From Arthrobacter sp. 18067 (lineage in GTDB: Bacteria > Actinomycetota > Actinomycetes > Actinomycetales > Micrococcaceae), in NCBI RefSeq assembly GCF_902706295.1, contig NZ_CACSJJ010000003.1:1-64000 (forward strand): DNA of 64,000 nt. Direction: 5' to 3'. The position numbers were made by a program, and so were the translations under genes. Under the pieces are notes generated by a model. It did no database searches and was not told the DNA's origin. It saw only the letters and a list, made by a program, of their open reading frames with translations. Shown piece after piece: positions 18,307-27,002 of this stretch (position 1 is its first letter; the number at the start of each line of letters is the position of its first letter).

Positions 18307-19079
18307 CCACCAGCACTATGAAATGGACCCAGCGGGACATTGAGGCCGCGGCCAAGGTCCTGGCCTCAGCCGGCACAACGGGAGCCTCGCTGCCCACGCT
18401 GACGGACGAAGAAGTAGTGGCCTTGGACGGCGTCCAGCACGAACAGTTGGTGGCCCTGCCCTGGCTTTCGGCCCAGGATGCCAGCAAGGAACTGATGTGC
18501 GCCATCGCCTTGCGCGGACTACTCGCTAAAGAACTGGTGTATCCGGTGGTTTTCGAGGGTGAAACTGAACCGTCCAGACTGCACGCCACCGAAGAAATCA
18601 CCGGTGCCCTCACCCTGCGTCGCAGCGGAAGCAGCGTTGTTTCCGTGGAACGCACCGTCTCCACCGGCAAGCGCTGGCTTTACGGCTACGTCCACGATGA
18701 CGGTGTTCTGTTGGAGGAAGTGGATGAAGGCGGCCTGCACGGCTTCACCGTTGTGACCCGGGATCAGCTGGTTCCGCGCCTGGCCGACTTCGTAGATCCT
18801 GAGAAGGCTGCCGCCAAGGACACCGACCCTGCCGTGTACACAGAGGCCCAGTTCGAGGCACACGCCGCCACCGCGTTGGCCGATACCCAGGCAGCCAGCA
18901 ACGTTGTGGCCTTCAATTCCGATACCGATGAATTTCCCACGGTCACCGTTTACACCGGCCCTTCCGGTGTTAACGTGCTGACCCCCAAAGTAGCTGGCGA
19001 ATCCGTTTCGTTTGAGCTGCAGGAAACCTCCGCAGCTTCCCTGGCCCGGATTCTGGGCGGCCTGGCCGGGCTGGCCTGA
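18303..19079 (+). CDS. Hypothetical partner of the WXG100-like protein (possibly EspG-like)
   Basis: A 258-residue soluble acidic protein with no signal peptide or membrane helix. It has alternating helix and strand predicted by eye, with LVALPWLSAQDASKELMCAIALRGLLAKELVY in the first third and an ESVSFELQETSAASLARIL end. ATGA coupling to the WXG100-like gene suggests the two products act together. Size and context are reminiscent of EspG-type chaperones of type VII substrates, but sequence alone does not prove it; an immunity protein is an alternative. Confidence 0.5.
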   Translation: MTTSTMKWTQRDIEAAAKVLASAGTTGASLPTLTDEEVVALDGVQHEQLVALPWLSAQDASKELMCAIALRGLLAKELVYPVVFEGETEPSRLHATEEITGALTLRRSGSSVVSVERTVSTGKRWLYGYVHDDGVLLEEVDEGGLHGFTVVTRDQLVPRLADFVDPEKAAAKDTDPAVYTEAQFEAHAATALADTQAASNVVAFNSDTDEFPTVTVYTGPSGVNVLTPKVAGESVSFELQETSAASLARILGGLAGLA

Positions 19080-19125
19080 CCTCCCGATCCCAAGCCGCCC
19101 ACCGCAGTCAAGCTGAAAGCCCCTC

Positions 19126-19761
19126 ATGAGCACTTCTAAATCCACAACCTCCACCGGCTTGGTCGATCCGCTCACCGGACGCGCCGTTCGCCGCCATACG
19201 GACACCGGAGCGTACTTCGTCAAGGCGTCCGGAACCGCCCACTTCTGGGGCCGCGTATTGGACGCAGTGGTGTTCCTGGTGGGTTACGTGATCCTGGTTG
19301 CGATCGCCGCAGTGGTGCGTGAATCGATGATGACCAACGGATCTCTCCTGGGATACAACGACGGATTCTGGCTGACTCTCTACGTTGTCCTGTGGTTCGT
19401 GGGCCTCCTGGTGTACGGCATGATCTGGGGCACCGCCGGCAGCGTTGGAGACGCGGCCGCGGGCATGCGCTCCGTACGGATAAAGGACGGCACGACGGCG
19501 GGAGCCTGGCTGGGCGGGTGGCGCGCCATCTGCTGGTCCTTCTTCCCGTTCTTCGTGGTGATGGTCATCGCTTCGGCGCTCAGCGGCGGGGGCGACGACA
19601 CCTGGGACCCGAAGTTCGCTGCCATTGATCGTCGCTCAGGCATTGCCCGCGGCCAGCAGCCGGTTCCCGACCCCAAGGTTGTGGCAGCTGAACACGCCGC
19701 GGCCGAGGAGCGTCAGAACCTGCCCAACCTCTATGGCCGGCGTCCGGATGCGCGGCCGTAA
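19126..19761 (+). CDS. RDD family membrane protein
   Basis: A 211-residue protein with the RDD-domain layout: a helix near residues 45-65 (RVLDAVVFLVGYVILVAIAAV), one near 85-105 and one near 140-160. The conserved Arg and Asp residues are in the first helix and the IKDGTTAGAW loop. The C-terminal 40 residues are charged and cytoplasmic. The function of RDD proteins is mostly unknown, though ion transport is proposed for some. It follows the WXG100 pair by 46 nt and overlaps the next gene. Confidence 0.75.
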   Translation: MSTSKSTTSTGLVDPLTGRAVRRHTDTGAYFVKASGTAHFWGRVLDAVVFLVGYVILVAIAAVVRESMMTNGSLLGYNDGFWLTLYVVLWFVGLLVYGMIWGTAGSVGDAAAGMRSVRIKDGTTAGAWLGGWRAICWSFFPFFVVMVIASALSGGGDDTWDPKFAAIDRRSGIARGQQPVPDPKVVAAEHAAAEERQNLPNLYGRRPDARP

Positions 19762-20383
19762 TTGGCTGGTTCGGCGCGTTGAGCGCGAATTGGGGCCGGA
19801 GCTGGGTCAGCTCCGCTACATAGCATCTTCCCGGCGCATCTCCTGGAACGTCCTGGTCCCCTGCTTGCTGGTCGGTTTCGTCTTCGGGACTATCGCTGAG
19901 TTCGTCAGCCCCATCCGTTCCACCAGGGAAGCCGGGCACTTCAACGATCCCGCTTTCTTTGTGGTCACCAGCATGCTCACGGGCTTGGTGCTGTGGTCCA
20001 TGACCTTTCTGGGCAGCTTCCGGAAGCTCTTGGTCCTCGACGGCGGGATCGTGGCCAAGTACTCGCAGAAACACACCCGCCTGGTGATCCCCTGGGCCGA
20101 GATTGTCCCCGGGACCATCAAAGCCGTGACTACTGCCGACGGAACCGATCCCGAGCGCCGGCTGGTGGCACGTCGAAAGGTTTCTTTGGGTGCCGGAGGC
20201 AGGAGTGCCGTGGTTTTCCAAGCCCGCGACACGTTCTGGATATTCGCTTCGAACCAGGATCCCGGCCCTTTGGTCACAGCCATGCATGGAGCAATGAACG
20301 ACGCCGGAACACCAGGCGCCGCACGGGCAGCGGCAGGTGCGCTGCCCGCCGTCGTACTGACCGGGCGAATGACGCTCGACTGA
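19733..20383 (+). CDS. Membrane protein with two helices and a PH-like C-terminal domain
   Basis: About 216 residues. Two transmembrane helices near residues 30-50 (WNVLVPCLLVGFVFGTIAEF) and 70-90 precede a soluble domain. That domain contains LLVLDGGIVAKYSQKHTRLVIPWAEI and VVFQARDTFWIFAS, which looks like a bacterial PH-type fold. The start is uncertain: ATG 19733 and ATG 19748 both lie inside the RDD gene's 3' end. No specific function is recognised. Confidence 0.55.
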   Translation: MAGVRMRGRNWLVRRVERELGPELGQLRYIASSRRISWNVLVPCLLVGFVFGTIAEFVSPIRSTREAGHFNDPAFFVVTSMLTGLVLWSMTFLGSFRKLLVLDGGIVAKYSQKHTRLVIPWAEIVPGTIKAVTTADGTDPERRLVARRKVSLGAGGRSAVVFQARDTFWIFASNQDPGPLVTAMHGAMNDAGTPGAARAAAGALPAVVLTGRMTLD

Positions 20384-20454
20384 ACAGCTTTATCCAACAT
20401 AGGGCAAATTTGGCCCTTGCAGACCGTCTACCAGCCGGTAGCATGTGATCCACT

Positions 20455-21054
20455 ATGTTCACTCTCACCATCAACCAACGCGACAGTCGCCGCGACGGCG
20501 ATCTTGTGCCGCAGCTGCTCAAGGACCTGCGGCACATTCCTGCCCGGCTCGACTTTGACCGCTCCGTTGAGGATGAGGTGCAGGGAATCGTGGAGTCCGG
20601 CCACCAGGCCGTGGAGACTGCGTTGATCGCCCTCCGGTCCAGCCAGTGGTACGTGGGCATCGGCGTGGGACCCATCAATGAGCCGCTGCCCAACCTGGTC
20701 AAGGATGCCTCGGGCCACGGCTTGGTGTATGCGCGAAGGGCTGTTGACCGGTTGCGGAACGGAAAAGAGCGTATCCCCGTAGCAGTGGACGGACCCCTCA
20801 CGGCTTTGGCGTCCGAAGCAGAGGCTGTGCTGCGCCTCCTAGGGCACATCGTGCAGCACCGCAGCGCGGCGGAATGGCGCGTACTCGACCTGCTCACACC
20901 CGGTGTCCGGGGCCAGCAAAAGACGGTGGCGCAGGAGCTCGGCATCACCACCCAAGCCGTCAGCAAGGCGTTGGCACGTGCGCAGTGGGCGGAGGAACAC
21001 GCCGCCCGTCCGGCCGCAGCGCGTCTCCTGCAGTTGATCCTCGAAGTGCGCTGA
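20455..21054 (+). CDS. SatD-like/MarR-like DNA-binding hypothetical protein
   Basis: A 199-residue protein. The N-terminal 120 residues have the order seen in SatD-type proteins (an initial TINQRDSRR strand, an acidic EDEVQGIVESG block, then WYVGIGVGPI). A C-terminal helix-turn-helix follows (QKTVAQELGITTQAVSKALARA, near residues 157-178). A regulatory role is likely. The adjacent genes do not suggest a target. Confidence 0.55.
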   Translation: MFTLTINQRDSRRDGDLVPQLLKDLRHIPARLDFDRSVEDEVQGIVESGHQAVETALIALRSSQWYVGIGVGPINEPLPNLVKDASGHGLVYARRAVDRLRNGKERIPVAVDGPLTALASEAEAVLRLLGHIVQHRSAAEWRVLDLLTPGVRGQQKTVAQELGITTQAVSKALARAQWAEEHAARPAAARLLQLILEVR

Positions 21055-21093
21055 ATCATTTCCGCGCCTGACCGCACCCCACCAGGAGGGCTT

Positions 21094-21564
21094 ATGCCGT
21101 ACACCGTTGACTTCGAAACCGTCTCGACCGTCGGATTGGAATCGTCCCCCGTGGCCGAGGCTGCCGCAGGACTGCGCGCCAACGAAGCCCGCTATTTCCG
21201 GAACAAGTACAAGCACGTCTTCACGGTGAGCCCGGCAGAAGAAGTCCCCGCGGTGGTGGAGCGAGTGAGCCGGATCCTTCGGGAAGAACGCGACATCGTG
21301 ATTGAGTCCCGTCCACTGGAAGCCACCGCCTTCCAGGTTGACGACCTGCACATGGCTTACGTGTTCTACGAATCAGGGCTGTCCATCAACGTGATGTACA
21401 GCCTCGACGACGGGAAAAGAGCTGTCGGCTTGAAGCTGGCCGACGGAATGGATGTCCCCGCTGAGCTGGAAGCTAAGTTCAAGTTTGCCCGGCAGAAATC
21501 CAAGCTGGCCGGGGTAATCCGCGGCTCCTTCTTCCTGATAAAGGGCGAGTACCCGCCCAACTGA
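21094..21564 (+). CDS. Hypothetical protein, function unknown
   Basis: A 156-residue soluble protein with a good AGGAGG ribosome site. It has charged helices near residues 25-65 and mixed strands after that, ending in GSFFLIKGEYPPN. I recognise no family. It ends inside a nested palindrome that also terminates the convergent DUF3618 gene. Confidence 0.55.
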   Translation: MPYTVDFETVSTVGLESSPVAEAAAGLRANEARYFRNKYKHVFTVSPAEEVPAVVERVSRILREERDIVIESRPLEATAFQVDDLHMAYVFYESGLSINVMYSLDDGKRAVGLKLADGMDVPAELEAKFKFARQKSKLAGVIRGSFFLIKGEYPPN

Positions 21565-21619
21565 GTCGCAGTTAACGCCGTTTTGAGGGCTCAAAAGGGC
21601 ATCTGCTGCGACTCAGTTG
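21558..21619. terminator. Nested bidirectional palindrome between convergent genes
   Basis: Perfect 14-bp outer arms (CAACTGAGTCGCAG at 21558-21571 and its complement at 21606-21619) enclose an inner stem, TTTTGAG-GG-CTCAAAA. The left arm includes the final codons of the upstream gene. The position between convergent genes fits a bidirectional terminator. Confidence 0.65.
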
Positions 21620-21630
21620 GGTCAGCGGGA

Positions 21631-22227
21631 CTACTGGTTGCTGACGTTGTCCTTGGCCGTCTGCGCGCGGTCCTGGACATCGGCGGCTGCTGACTGGCCC
21701 TCGTCCTTGACGTTGGCTGCCGCTTCCGTGGCGCTGTCCTTGACGTTCTGCATCGCATCCTGCGCGGGCTCGCGCAGGTGCTCGGCAACTTCCTGGGCAG
21801 CGTGGCTCAGCTCATCAGTCAGCGGCTGCGCTGCTTCCTTAACTGCTTGGGCAGCTTCCCGTTCCTTCTCTGAGGCCGGGAACAGGGAGGCCACCAGCAA
21901 CCCTGCGCCAAAGGCGATGAGACCTGCGGCAACCGGGCTGCCCTGGGCCTTGCGGGTCAACACCGGGGGTGCATCGCCAAGATCCGAAACGGCGCCTGAA
22001 ACATTGCCCGCGACGCCGGAAACGGCCTCACCAGCCCTGTGCGCGGCGTTACCAGCAGCATCGCTGGCGCCATCGCGGGCGCCGAAGACCGCAGTCTTGA
22101 CCTTGTCCACACGGCGGTTGACGATGTGCGACGGAGTGACCTTGTCAGCCACCGCATCAACATTGGTGCTCAGCCGCCGGCGTGTTTCTTCGATGTCGGC
22201 GCGCAGGGCGTCCGGGTTCTGCGTCAT
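21631..22227 (-). CDS. DUF3618 family protein
   Basis: A 198-residue protein. The DUF3618 motif is at the N-terminus (LRADIEETRRRLSTNVDAVADKV, residues 8-30). A single hydrophobic segment follows near residues 98-115 (PVAAGLIAFGAGLLVASLF). The long Ala/Glu/Asp/Lys-rich helical tail has the low-complexity look of stress or hydrophilin-like proteins. It is the last of three minus-strand genes with 4-nt overlaps. Confidence 0.75.
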   Translation of the reverse strand: MTQNPDALRADIEETRRRLSTNVDAVADKVTPSHIVNRRVDKVKTAVFGARDGASDAAGNAAHRAGEAVSGVAGNVSGAVSDLGDAPPVLTRKAQGSPVAAGLIAFGAGLLVASLFPASEKEREAAQAVKEAAQPLTDELSHAAQEVAEHLREPAQDAMQNVKDSATEAAANVKDEGQSAAADVQDRAQTAKDNVSNQ

Positions 22228-22655
22228 CGTGACTCCTCAGTGTTCGGTTTCAAAGCCGGGGGTATTTCCTTGACCGTCTCAGCGGTCCGGGGCATGCCCT
22301 TGATGGTGTTCAGTTCCTTGCGGCCCAGCGTGGCCAGGACCGCAGCGATGATTCCCCAGATGACCGCAACAATGACGGCGGACCACCCAAGGCCAACAAG
22401 CTGGCCCAAGGCCCACCAAAGGGCGATGGACAGGAACAACACCGTGATGTGGCCGGCGTAAGCCGCTCCGCCCAGCATTCCTGCGCCCTTGCCTGCTTTG
22501 GTGGCGGACTCCTTGAGTTCCACCTTGGCCAGCTCCACTTCCTGGCGCATCAACGTTGAAACGTCCCGCGTCAGGTCGCCCAACAGCTCGCCGAGGGGAA
22601 GGGTTTCCGCCTTCACATGGGCCTCTGTGGGTGGCAGATTGGCGTGACTGCTCAT
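22224..22655 (-). CDS. Actinobacterial phage-holin-family (DUF1469/holin III type) membrane protein
   Basis: A 143-residue protein with an N-terminal amphipathic helix (LGELLGDLTRDVSTLMRQEVELAKVELKESATKAGKG) and two transmembrane helices around residues 60-80 and 85-108. This is the standard layout of the family, which despite its name is usually chromosomal. ATGA overlaps on both sides tie it to its neighbours. Confidence 0.75.
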   Translation of the reverse strand: MSSHANLPPTEAHVKAETLPLGELLGDLTRDVSTLMRQEVELAKVELKESATKAGKGAGMLGGAAYAGHITVLFLSIALWWALGQLVGLGWSAVIVAVIWGIIAAVLATLGRKELNTIKGMPRTAETVKEIPPALKPNTEESR

Positions 22656-23566
22656 CGGTGCGCTCCGTACTGGGGGTCGTCCGGATCAAGCGGTCCTGTT
22701 AGCGGGTCGCCCTGGGCTTTCATTCCACCGGCCCCGGCATCCCGGTAAGGGAGCGTGGATCCTTCGTAGCCGCCGGTCGTGCCGGCATCGTATCCGGTGG
22801 TGGCGGCCGCACCGTATCCGGCAGTGGTGACCGCCGGTCCCGGGAGGTCCACGGCCGGAGGAGTTACCGCGCCTCCGGCGCTGGGGTTGTAGGTGGTGTG
22901 AGGCGTCCGTGCGGTATCAGCTGAACCTGCGGATCCGGCATCGGATGCGTTCCCTGCCATGCCCCGCCCCAGACGTCCTGCAAGGACACCGGCACCGGCA
23001 GCGAGCAACAGGAATGTTCCCGGCTTGCGGCGGGCGAAGCCCTTGACTTCGTCCAGCAGCGAGCCGGGATCCCGGCCCTCAAGCCACTGGGCAACCGATG
23101 AAGAACGCTGGGCGGCCTGCTGGACCAAGTCCGTTGCGACGCCGCCGTCCTCCGTTGAGTTGGCCATCGTGGACAGCTCGTCAGAGATTGACCGCAAACC
23201 CTCGGCAACCCTTTGCTGCTGGGCTTGGGCTTGATCGGACAGCTCGCCTTTGGTTTGAGTGAGCAGCTGGCGGGCGTTCACCTTGACCTCGTGGGCCACG
23301 TGACCAGCCTCAGACCTGGCAGTGTCCACGACACCGCTGGCGGCGTCGCCAACGGCACCGGCAACTCCTGCGGCTTCTTGCTTGGCGGTCTCGACGGTTT
23401 CGGAATCAGCAGGACCGGTCGCTGCGCCGGTGGTGGTAATTCCCGACGTTTCAGTTTCAACGTCCGGCGAGTCCAGGTAGCTTCCGGTGAAGGGTTGGGT
23501 CCCGGTGTGGGCCCCACCCCTTGGCGTTGCGAAGCTTCCGTCCTGCGGAGATTGGCTCTCAGTCAT
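22652..23566 (-). CDS. Ala/Gly-rich membrane-associated protein of the DUF3618/holin operon
   Basis: 304 residues from the ATG at 23566, which has AAAGAGAG upstream. A helical region from about residue 60 to 160 contains AGHVAHEVKVNARQLLTQTKGELSDQAQAQQQRVAEGLRSISDEL. A short hydrophobic stretch follows (PGTFLLLAAGAGVLAGRLGRGM). The low-complexity Gly/Tyr/Thr/Pro tail repeats GYDAG/GYEGS. It heads the three-gene operon and resembles proteins seen with DUF3618 in actinobacteria. The molecular role is unknown. Confidence 0.6.
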   Translation of the reverse strand: MTESQSPQDGSFATPRGGAHTGTQPFTGSYLDSPDVETETSGITTTGAATGPADSETVETAKQEAAGVAGAVGDAASGVVDTARSEAGHVAHEVKVNARQLLTQTKGELSDQAQAQQQRVAEGLRSISDELSTMANSTEDGGVATDLVQQAAQRSSSVAQWLEGRDPGSLLDEVKGFARRKPGTFLLLAAGAGVLAGRLGRGMAGNASDAGSAGSADTARTPHTTYNPSAGGAVTPPAVDLPGPAVTTAGYGAAATTGYDAGTTGGYEGSTLPYRDAGAGGMKAQGDPLTGPLDPDDPQYGAHR

Positions 23567-23610
23567 TGTCGCTCTCTTTCCACAGTTGGCAGGCTGCGGA
23601 CAGCAGCCGC

Positions 23611-23632
23611 GATAGTAAGTATCGTTACTATC
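23611..23632. promoter_or_regulatory. Palindromic operator candidate in divergent promoter
   Basis: GATAGTAA and TTACTATC form perfect 8-bp arms around 6 nt. A second, overlapping palindrome is CGATA...TATCG. The site lies between the minus-strand DUF3618 operon and the plus-strand FUSC gene and could serve one regulator acting on both. Confidence 0.4.
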
Positions 23633-23750
23633 AATGGGTGTGTACCCGCTTGCCGGGGATCTAATCACCCAGGCGAGCTAAATGATGTCCCCGCTCACGT
23701 TCAGGCCCATTCGCTCGACAGCCGGGCCCATACCTGCGAACGTTGGGGTG

Positions 23751-24833
23751 ATGAGCCAACTGCCCAACAGGCGACGGCTGATCCCCGCGCTTCGAAAAAC
23801 CGTCACCCGCCACCGCCTCCTCTTCGCGGCCAAAACAGCCGTTGCAGCCGGACTCGCCTGGTACCTCGCACCCTTCATGCCAGGGTCCGCGGCCGCCTAT
23901 CCGTACTACGCCCCGCTGGGAGCCTTGGTCAGCATGCACCCCACCGTGGCGGACTCCGCCAAGCATGGGCTGCAAAGCCTGGTGGGACTGGTCCTGGGCA
24001 TCGGCATGGCTTTTGCCATCACCACTGTGGCAGCACCAACGGCCCTGGCTGTTGCTTTGGTGGTGGGACTTGGCGTGCTGATCGGTGGTCTTCCCCGGCT
24101 GGGCACTGCGTCCGAATGGATTCCCATGGCAGCCCTGTTCGTGCTGGTGTTGGGAGACTCAAACGCCGAAGGCTTCTCCTTTGCGTACGTCCTCCAGATG
24201 GCACTGGGCGTTGCCGTGGGCTTCGCCGTGAACTGGCTGGTTTTCCCGCCTTTGCACCTCGACGACATCGACCCCGCAATCGCCGGCCACCAAGGCGCGT
24301 TGTCCCGCCAACTCAAGGACATGGCCAAGGCAATGCAGGAGTCGTGGCCGCCCAACCACGAGGCATGGGCCAGCCGAAGCGACGAGCTGTCCCTCACGGC
24401 CGCAGCCGTGCGGACTGCGGTGCACCAGGCTGAGCTGAGCGCCAAAGCGAACCCCAGGTCCCGCCGTCGAGCCACCCGCCTTCCGGGCGATTTGGCTGAA
24501 CTACGGACGCTTGAACGGCTCACGTTCCACGTCCAGGACATCACCGACGTCCTTGCGAGCGCCATCTGGGAGGAAGGCGCCGGGACAGTCGTCCCCGATG
24601 CCGTGGTGGGCAATCTGGCCGAGTCCCTGAGTGCTGTTGCGGCCGTCATTGATCACTGGCGGGATGCGGAATCCGGCGAATTGGCCAGCCGCTTGGCAGA
24701 GGCCAAGGACGGCATCACCGCCCTCAGCGATGCCGTGGCCGAGGCCGCTGCAAATCAGTCCCCTGTCAACGCACCTGCGTCAGTGGCCATGAGCCTGCGC
24801 CGGATCCTTACGGTTGTCTTGTCCGTGGACTAA
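23751..24833 (+). CDS. FUSC family membrane protein (aromatic-acid exporter-like)
   Basis: About 360 residues. Hydrophobic helices in the first half include AAKTAVAAGLAWYLAPFM, GLVLGIGMAFAITTVAAPTALAVALVVGLGVLIGG and LQMALGVAVGFAVNWLVFP. A cytoplasmic helical half with RSRRRATRLPGDLAELRTLERLTFHVQDI follows, the FUSC/YhcP-like plan. I prefer ATG 23751 with GGGG upstream; ATG 23682 is an alternative. Substrate unknown. Confidence 0.7.
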   Translation: MSQLPNRRRLIPALRKTVTRHRLLFAAKTAVAAGLAWYLAPFMPGSAAAYPYYAPLGALVSMHPTVADSAKHGLQSLVGLVLGIGMAFAITTVAAPTALAVALVVGLGVLIGGLPRLGTASEWIPMAALFVLVLGDSNAEGFSFAYVLQMALGVAVGFAVNWLVFPPLHLDDIDPAIAGHQGALSRQLKDMAKAMQESWPPNHEAWASRSDELSLTAAAVRTAVHQAELSAKANPRSRRRATRLPGDLAELRTLERLTFHVQDITDVLASAIWEEGAGTVVPDAVVGNLAESLSAVAAVIDHWRDAESGELASRLAEAKDGITALSDAVAEAAANQSPVNAPASVAMSLRRILTVVLSVD

Positions 24834-24838
24834 CGCCG

Positions 24839-25633
24839 TCACCGAGGTTCGAGCGCCGGGGAGGAATCCCGGCCCTCTCCGGCACCCATCCCGTCCAGCA
24901 ACCGGGCCTGGAGATCCTCGAGGATTCTCGAGAGCCTGCGTGAGACCTGCATTTGCGACATCCCGAGGGCTCCCGCGATGGTGGACTGCGTTTCCTCGCG
25001 ATAGTAGCGCCGATAGAGCAGGTGCCTGTCCTCTGCGCTCAATTCCCGGATGGAATTTCGTAGTGCCAACACATCCTCAAGCCGGTCAGTTGGGCACCCA
25101 AGGGTCGAAAGAGTGCCCTGAAGGCCATCACGCCCCTCGGATGCCGGGGCGTCGAGGGAGTCGGGCCGCTTGCTGGTTCCAGCCATCAGGGCTTCACGAA
25201 CCTGGCCGGGATCCAGCCGCAAGTCTGCCGCAACTTCGTCCGGCGTCGGAGTCCGCTGGAGAGTCTGCGTCAGCTCTTCGGTCCGCGCCAGCACTTGGCG
25301 CCTAACGTCCTGGATGGTCCGTGGCGGGCGTACTACCCAGCAGTGATCACGAAGGTATCTTTTGACCTCACCTGCGATAGTGGGCGCCGCGTAAGCAGGG
25401 AAACTGGCACCCTTTGACTCGTCGTAGCCGCGGGAGGCCTTAATGAGCCCCATGTACGCAACCTGCCTGACGTCGTCGAGGTCGTGCGTATGGGCGGAAT
25501 ACCGGGCGGCGATCGACTTCGCGAGATTAAGGTGCTCCAGAATCAGGCTGTCCTGGGAGCTATGGCGAATGTAGGCGCCGGGCACTACGGCGGAGGGCCG
25601 TGGTGGGGCGTCAAAGGACGGGATTTGTCGCAT
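24839..25633 (-). CDS. SigB/SigF-type alternative sigma factor
   Basis: A 264-residue group 3 sigma factor. Region 2 spans about residues 33-100 (HLNLAKSIAARYSAHTHDLDDVRQVAYMGLIKASRGYDESKGASFPAYAAPTI), region 3 carries RTPTPDEVAADLRL, and region 4 is a C-terminal HTH with GALGMSQMQVSRRLSRILEDL. No anti-sigma gene is adjacent. It is divergent from a GAF-ANTAR regulator, suggesting a stress regulon. It converges on the FUSC gene with a 5-nt gap. Confidence 0.88.
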   Translation of the reverse strand: MRQIPSFDAPPRPSAVVPGAYIRHSSQDSLILEHLNLAKSIAARYSAHTHDLDDVRQVAYMGLIKASRGYDESKGASFPAYAAPTIAGEVKRYLRDHCWVVRPPRTIQDVRRQVLARTEELTQTLQRTPTPDEVAADLRLDPGQVREALMAGTSKRPDSLDAPASEGRDGLQGTLSTLGCPTDRLEDVLALRNSIRELSAEDRHLLYRRYYREETQSTIAGALGMSQMQVSRRLSRILEDLQARLLDGMGAGEGRDSSPALEPR

Positions 25634-25769
25634 GGGGCTTCAATCCTCGGACCAGCTGGAAAGGGTGAGCCCACGGCAAGACTCCATCAAAAGGAAAGCA
25701 CACTTACTATTGGCATACAACCGGGTTAGGCTCAAAAGGTAGCCACGTCCACCCGGATCGGAGATCCCT

Positions 25770-26510
25770 ATGGAAGACCCTCAGCTCGCAGAGCCGACTA
25801 CGGTGCTGTCCGATATTCAGGACCTGCTGCTCAGCACTCCGGATGTCGAAGCGTTTCTTGAAGAGCTGGCCCGCCACTCCGCCACCATGTTCAGCAGCCC
25901 TGACTCAGAGGTTTATTGCGGAATCACGCTGATGCGCCACCGCACAGCCGGCACCGTCGCGAGCAGCAGCGAACGTGCACGGCAATTGGACGAGGTCCAA
26001 TACGCCTACCCGGACGGCCCTTGCCTCCATGCCTGCCGCGAAGGCACCCAGGTCCACATCCCCGACTTTGAAAAAGACAACACGTGGCCGGACTACAACG
26101 AGGCCATCACAGGCCATGGGCTCCGTACCGTGTTGGCTGTTCCTTTCCCGCTCCCGGACAACGCATCCATGGCTGGCCTCAATCTGTATTCAGACCGCCC
26201 CAATACCTTCGACCAAGCCGCCGTGCAGCGGGCCAACGATTACGTTGAACAGGCGTCCAAGGGTATGCGCCTGGCGGTCCTGATTGCCCAGCACAGCCAA
26301 ACCGCCGCCAATCTGCGGGCTGCTATGGAATCACGGACCGTGATCGACGTTGCCACCGGAATCATCATCGCCCAGAACCGCTGCACCCAGGAGGAGGCCA
26401 TCGAACTTATCAAAAGGGCCTCCAGCAACCGCAACGTCAAGCTGCGGGTGGTGGCTCAGGCCATCGTTGAGTCGGCCGGCGGAGGGCCGATCCAGACAGT
26501 GTTCAAGTAG
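25770..26510 (+). CDS. GAF and ANTAR domain transcription antitermination regulator
   Basis: A 246-residue protein. The GAF sensor covers roughly residues 15-165, including YPDGPCLHACREGTQVHIPDFEKDNTWPDY. The RNA-binding ANTAR helix bundle runs from about 178 to the end (SRTVIDVATGIIIAQNRCTQEEAIELIKRASSNRNVKLRVVAQAIVES). ANTAR proteins bind paired hairpins and prevent termination; the target RNAs here are not known. It is transcribed divergently from the sigma factor gene. Confidence 0.88.
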   Translation: MEDPQLAEPTTVLSDIQDLLLSTPDVEAFLEELARHSATMFSSPDSEVYCGITLMRHRTAGTVASSSERARQLDEVQYAYPDGPCLHACREGTQVHIPDFEKDNTWPDYNEAITGHGLRTVLAVPFPLPDNASMAGLNLYSDRPNTFDQAAVQRANDYVEQASKGMRLAVLIAQHSQTAANLRAAMESRTVIDVATGIIIAQNRCTQEEAIELIKRASSNRNVKLRVVAQAIVESAGGGPIQTVFK

Positions 26511-26526
26511 GTGATGCTGCGGGGCT

Positions 26527-26922
26527 TTAGCCCTGCATCGCGCCGATGATGGCGCCCATCGCCGTGAAAGTGACCACGTTGTAGCTGCCATTGATGGCAA
26601 ACAGCGTCAAGCTGCGGCGCTCGAACAGGTAGTTCACACCCAGGGCTGTTGCCACCCACCCCAGCCCGGCGGCAAGACCGGCGAAGGTCCCGAACGCGAA
26701 ACCCGTGCGTCCTATGAACGCTGCCAGGAAAATGGCCATCACCACTGCAAGAAGGAACGAAACCACAAAGACCCTGGCCGTTCCCGACTTCAGCTGCTCA
26801 TCCGTCACCCCGGCCGCCTTCTGCCAGGGTTTGGCGAACAGCAGTGAATACCAGAGCCCGCCCACTACGAACGTCGCCAACGCGGCCAACAGCACCGCCA
26901 GCCAATTGATCTGGATGTCCAT
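26527..26922 (-). CDS. DUF1761 family four-helix membrane protein
   Basis: A 131-residue integral membrane protein with helices near residues 7-24, 50-72, 76-98 and 108-130. It has the conserved GGLWYSLLFAKPWQKAAG segment of DUF1761. Function unknown. It stands alone between convergent and co-directional neighbours. Confidence 0.75.
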   Translation of the reverse strand: MDIQINWLAVLLAALATFVVGGLWYSLLFAKPWQKAAGVTDEQLKSGTARVFVVSFLLAVVMAIFLAAFIGRTGFAFGTFAGLAAGLGWVATALGVNYLFERRSLTLFAINGSYNVVTFTAMGAIIGAMQG

Positions 26923-27002
26923 GGGTGTCCTCTCAGTACCTGGCAGTTCCTGACTGGACAGTACGCCCGGATACGGCCGTGGTCTTGTAAAAACCCCGCA
27001 GG

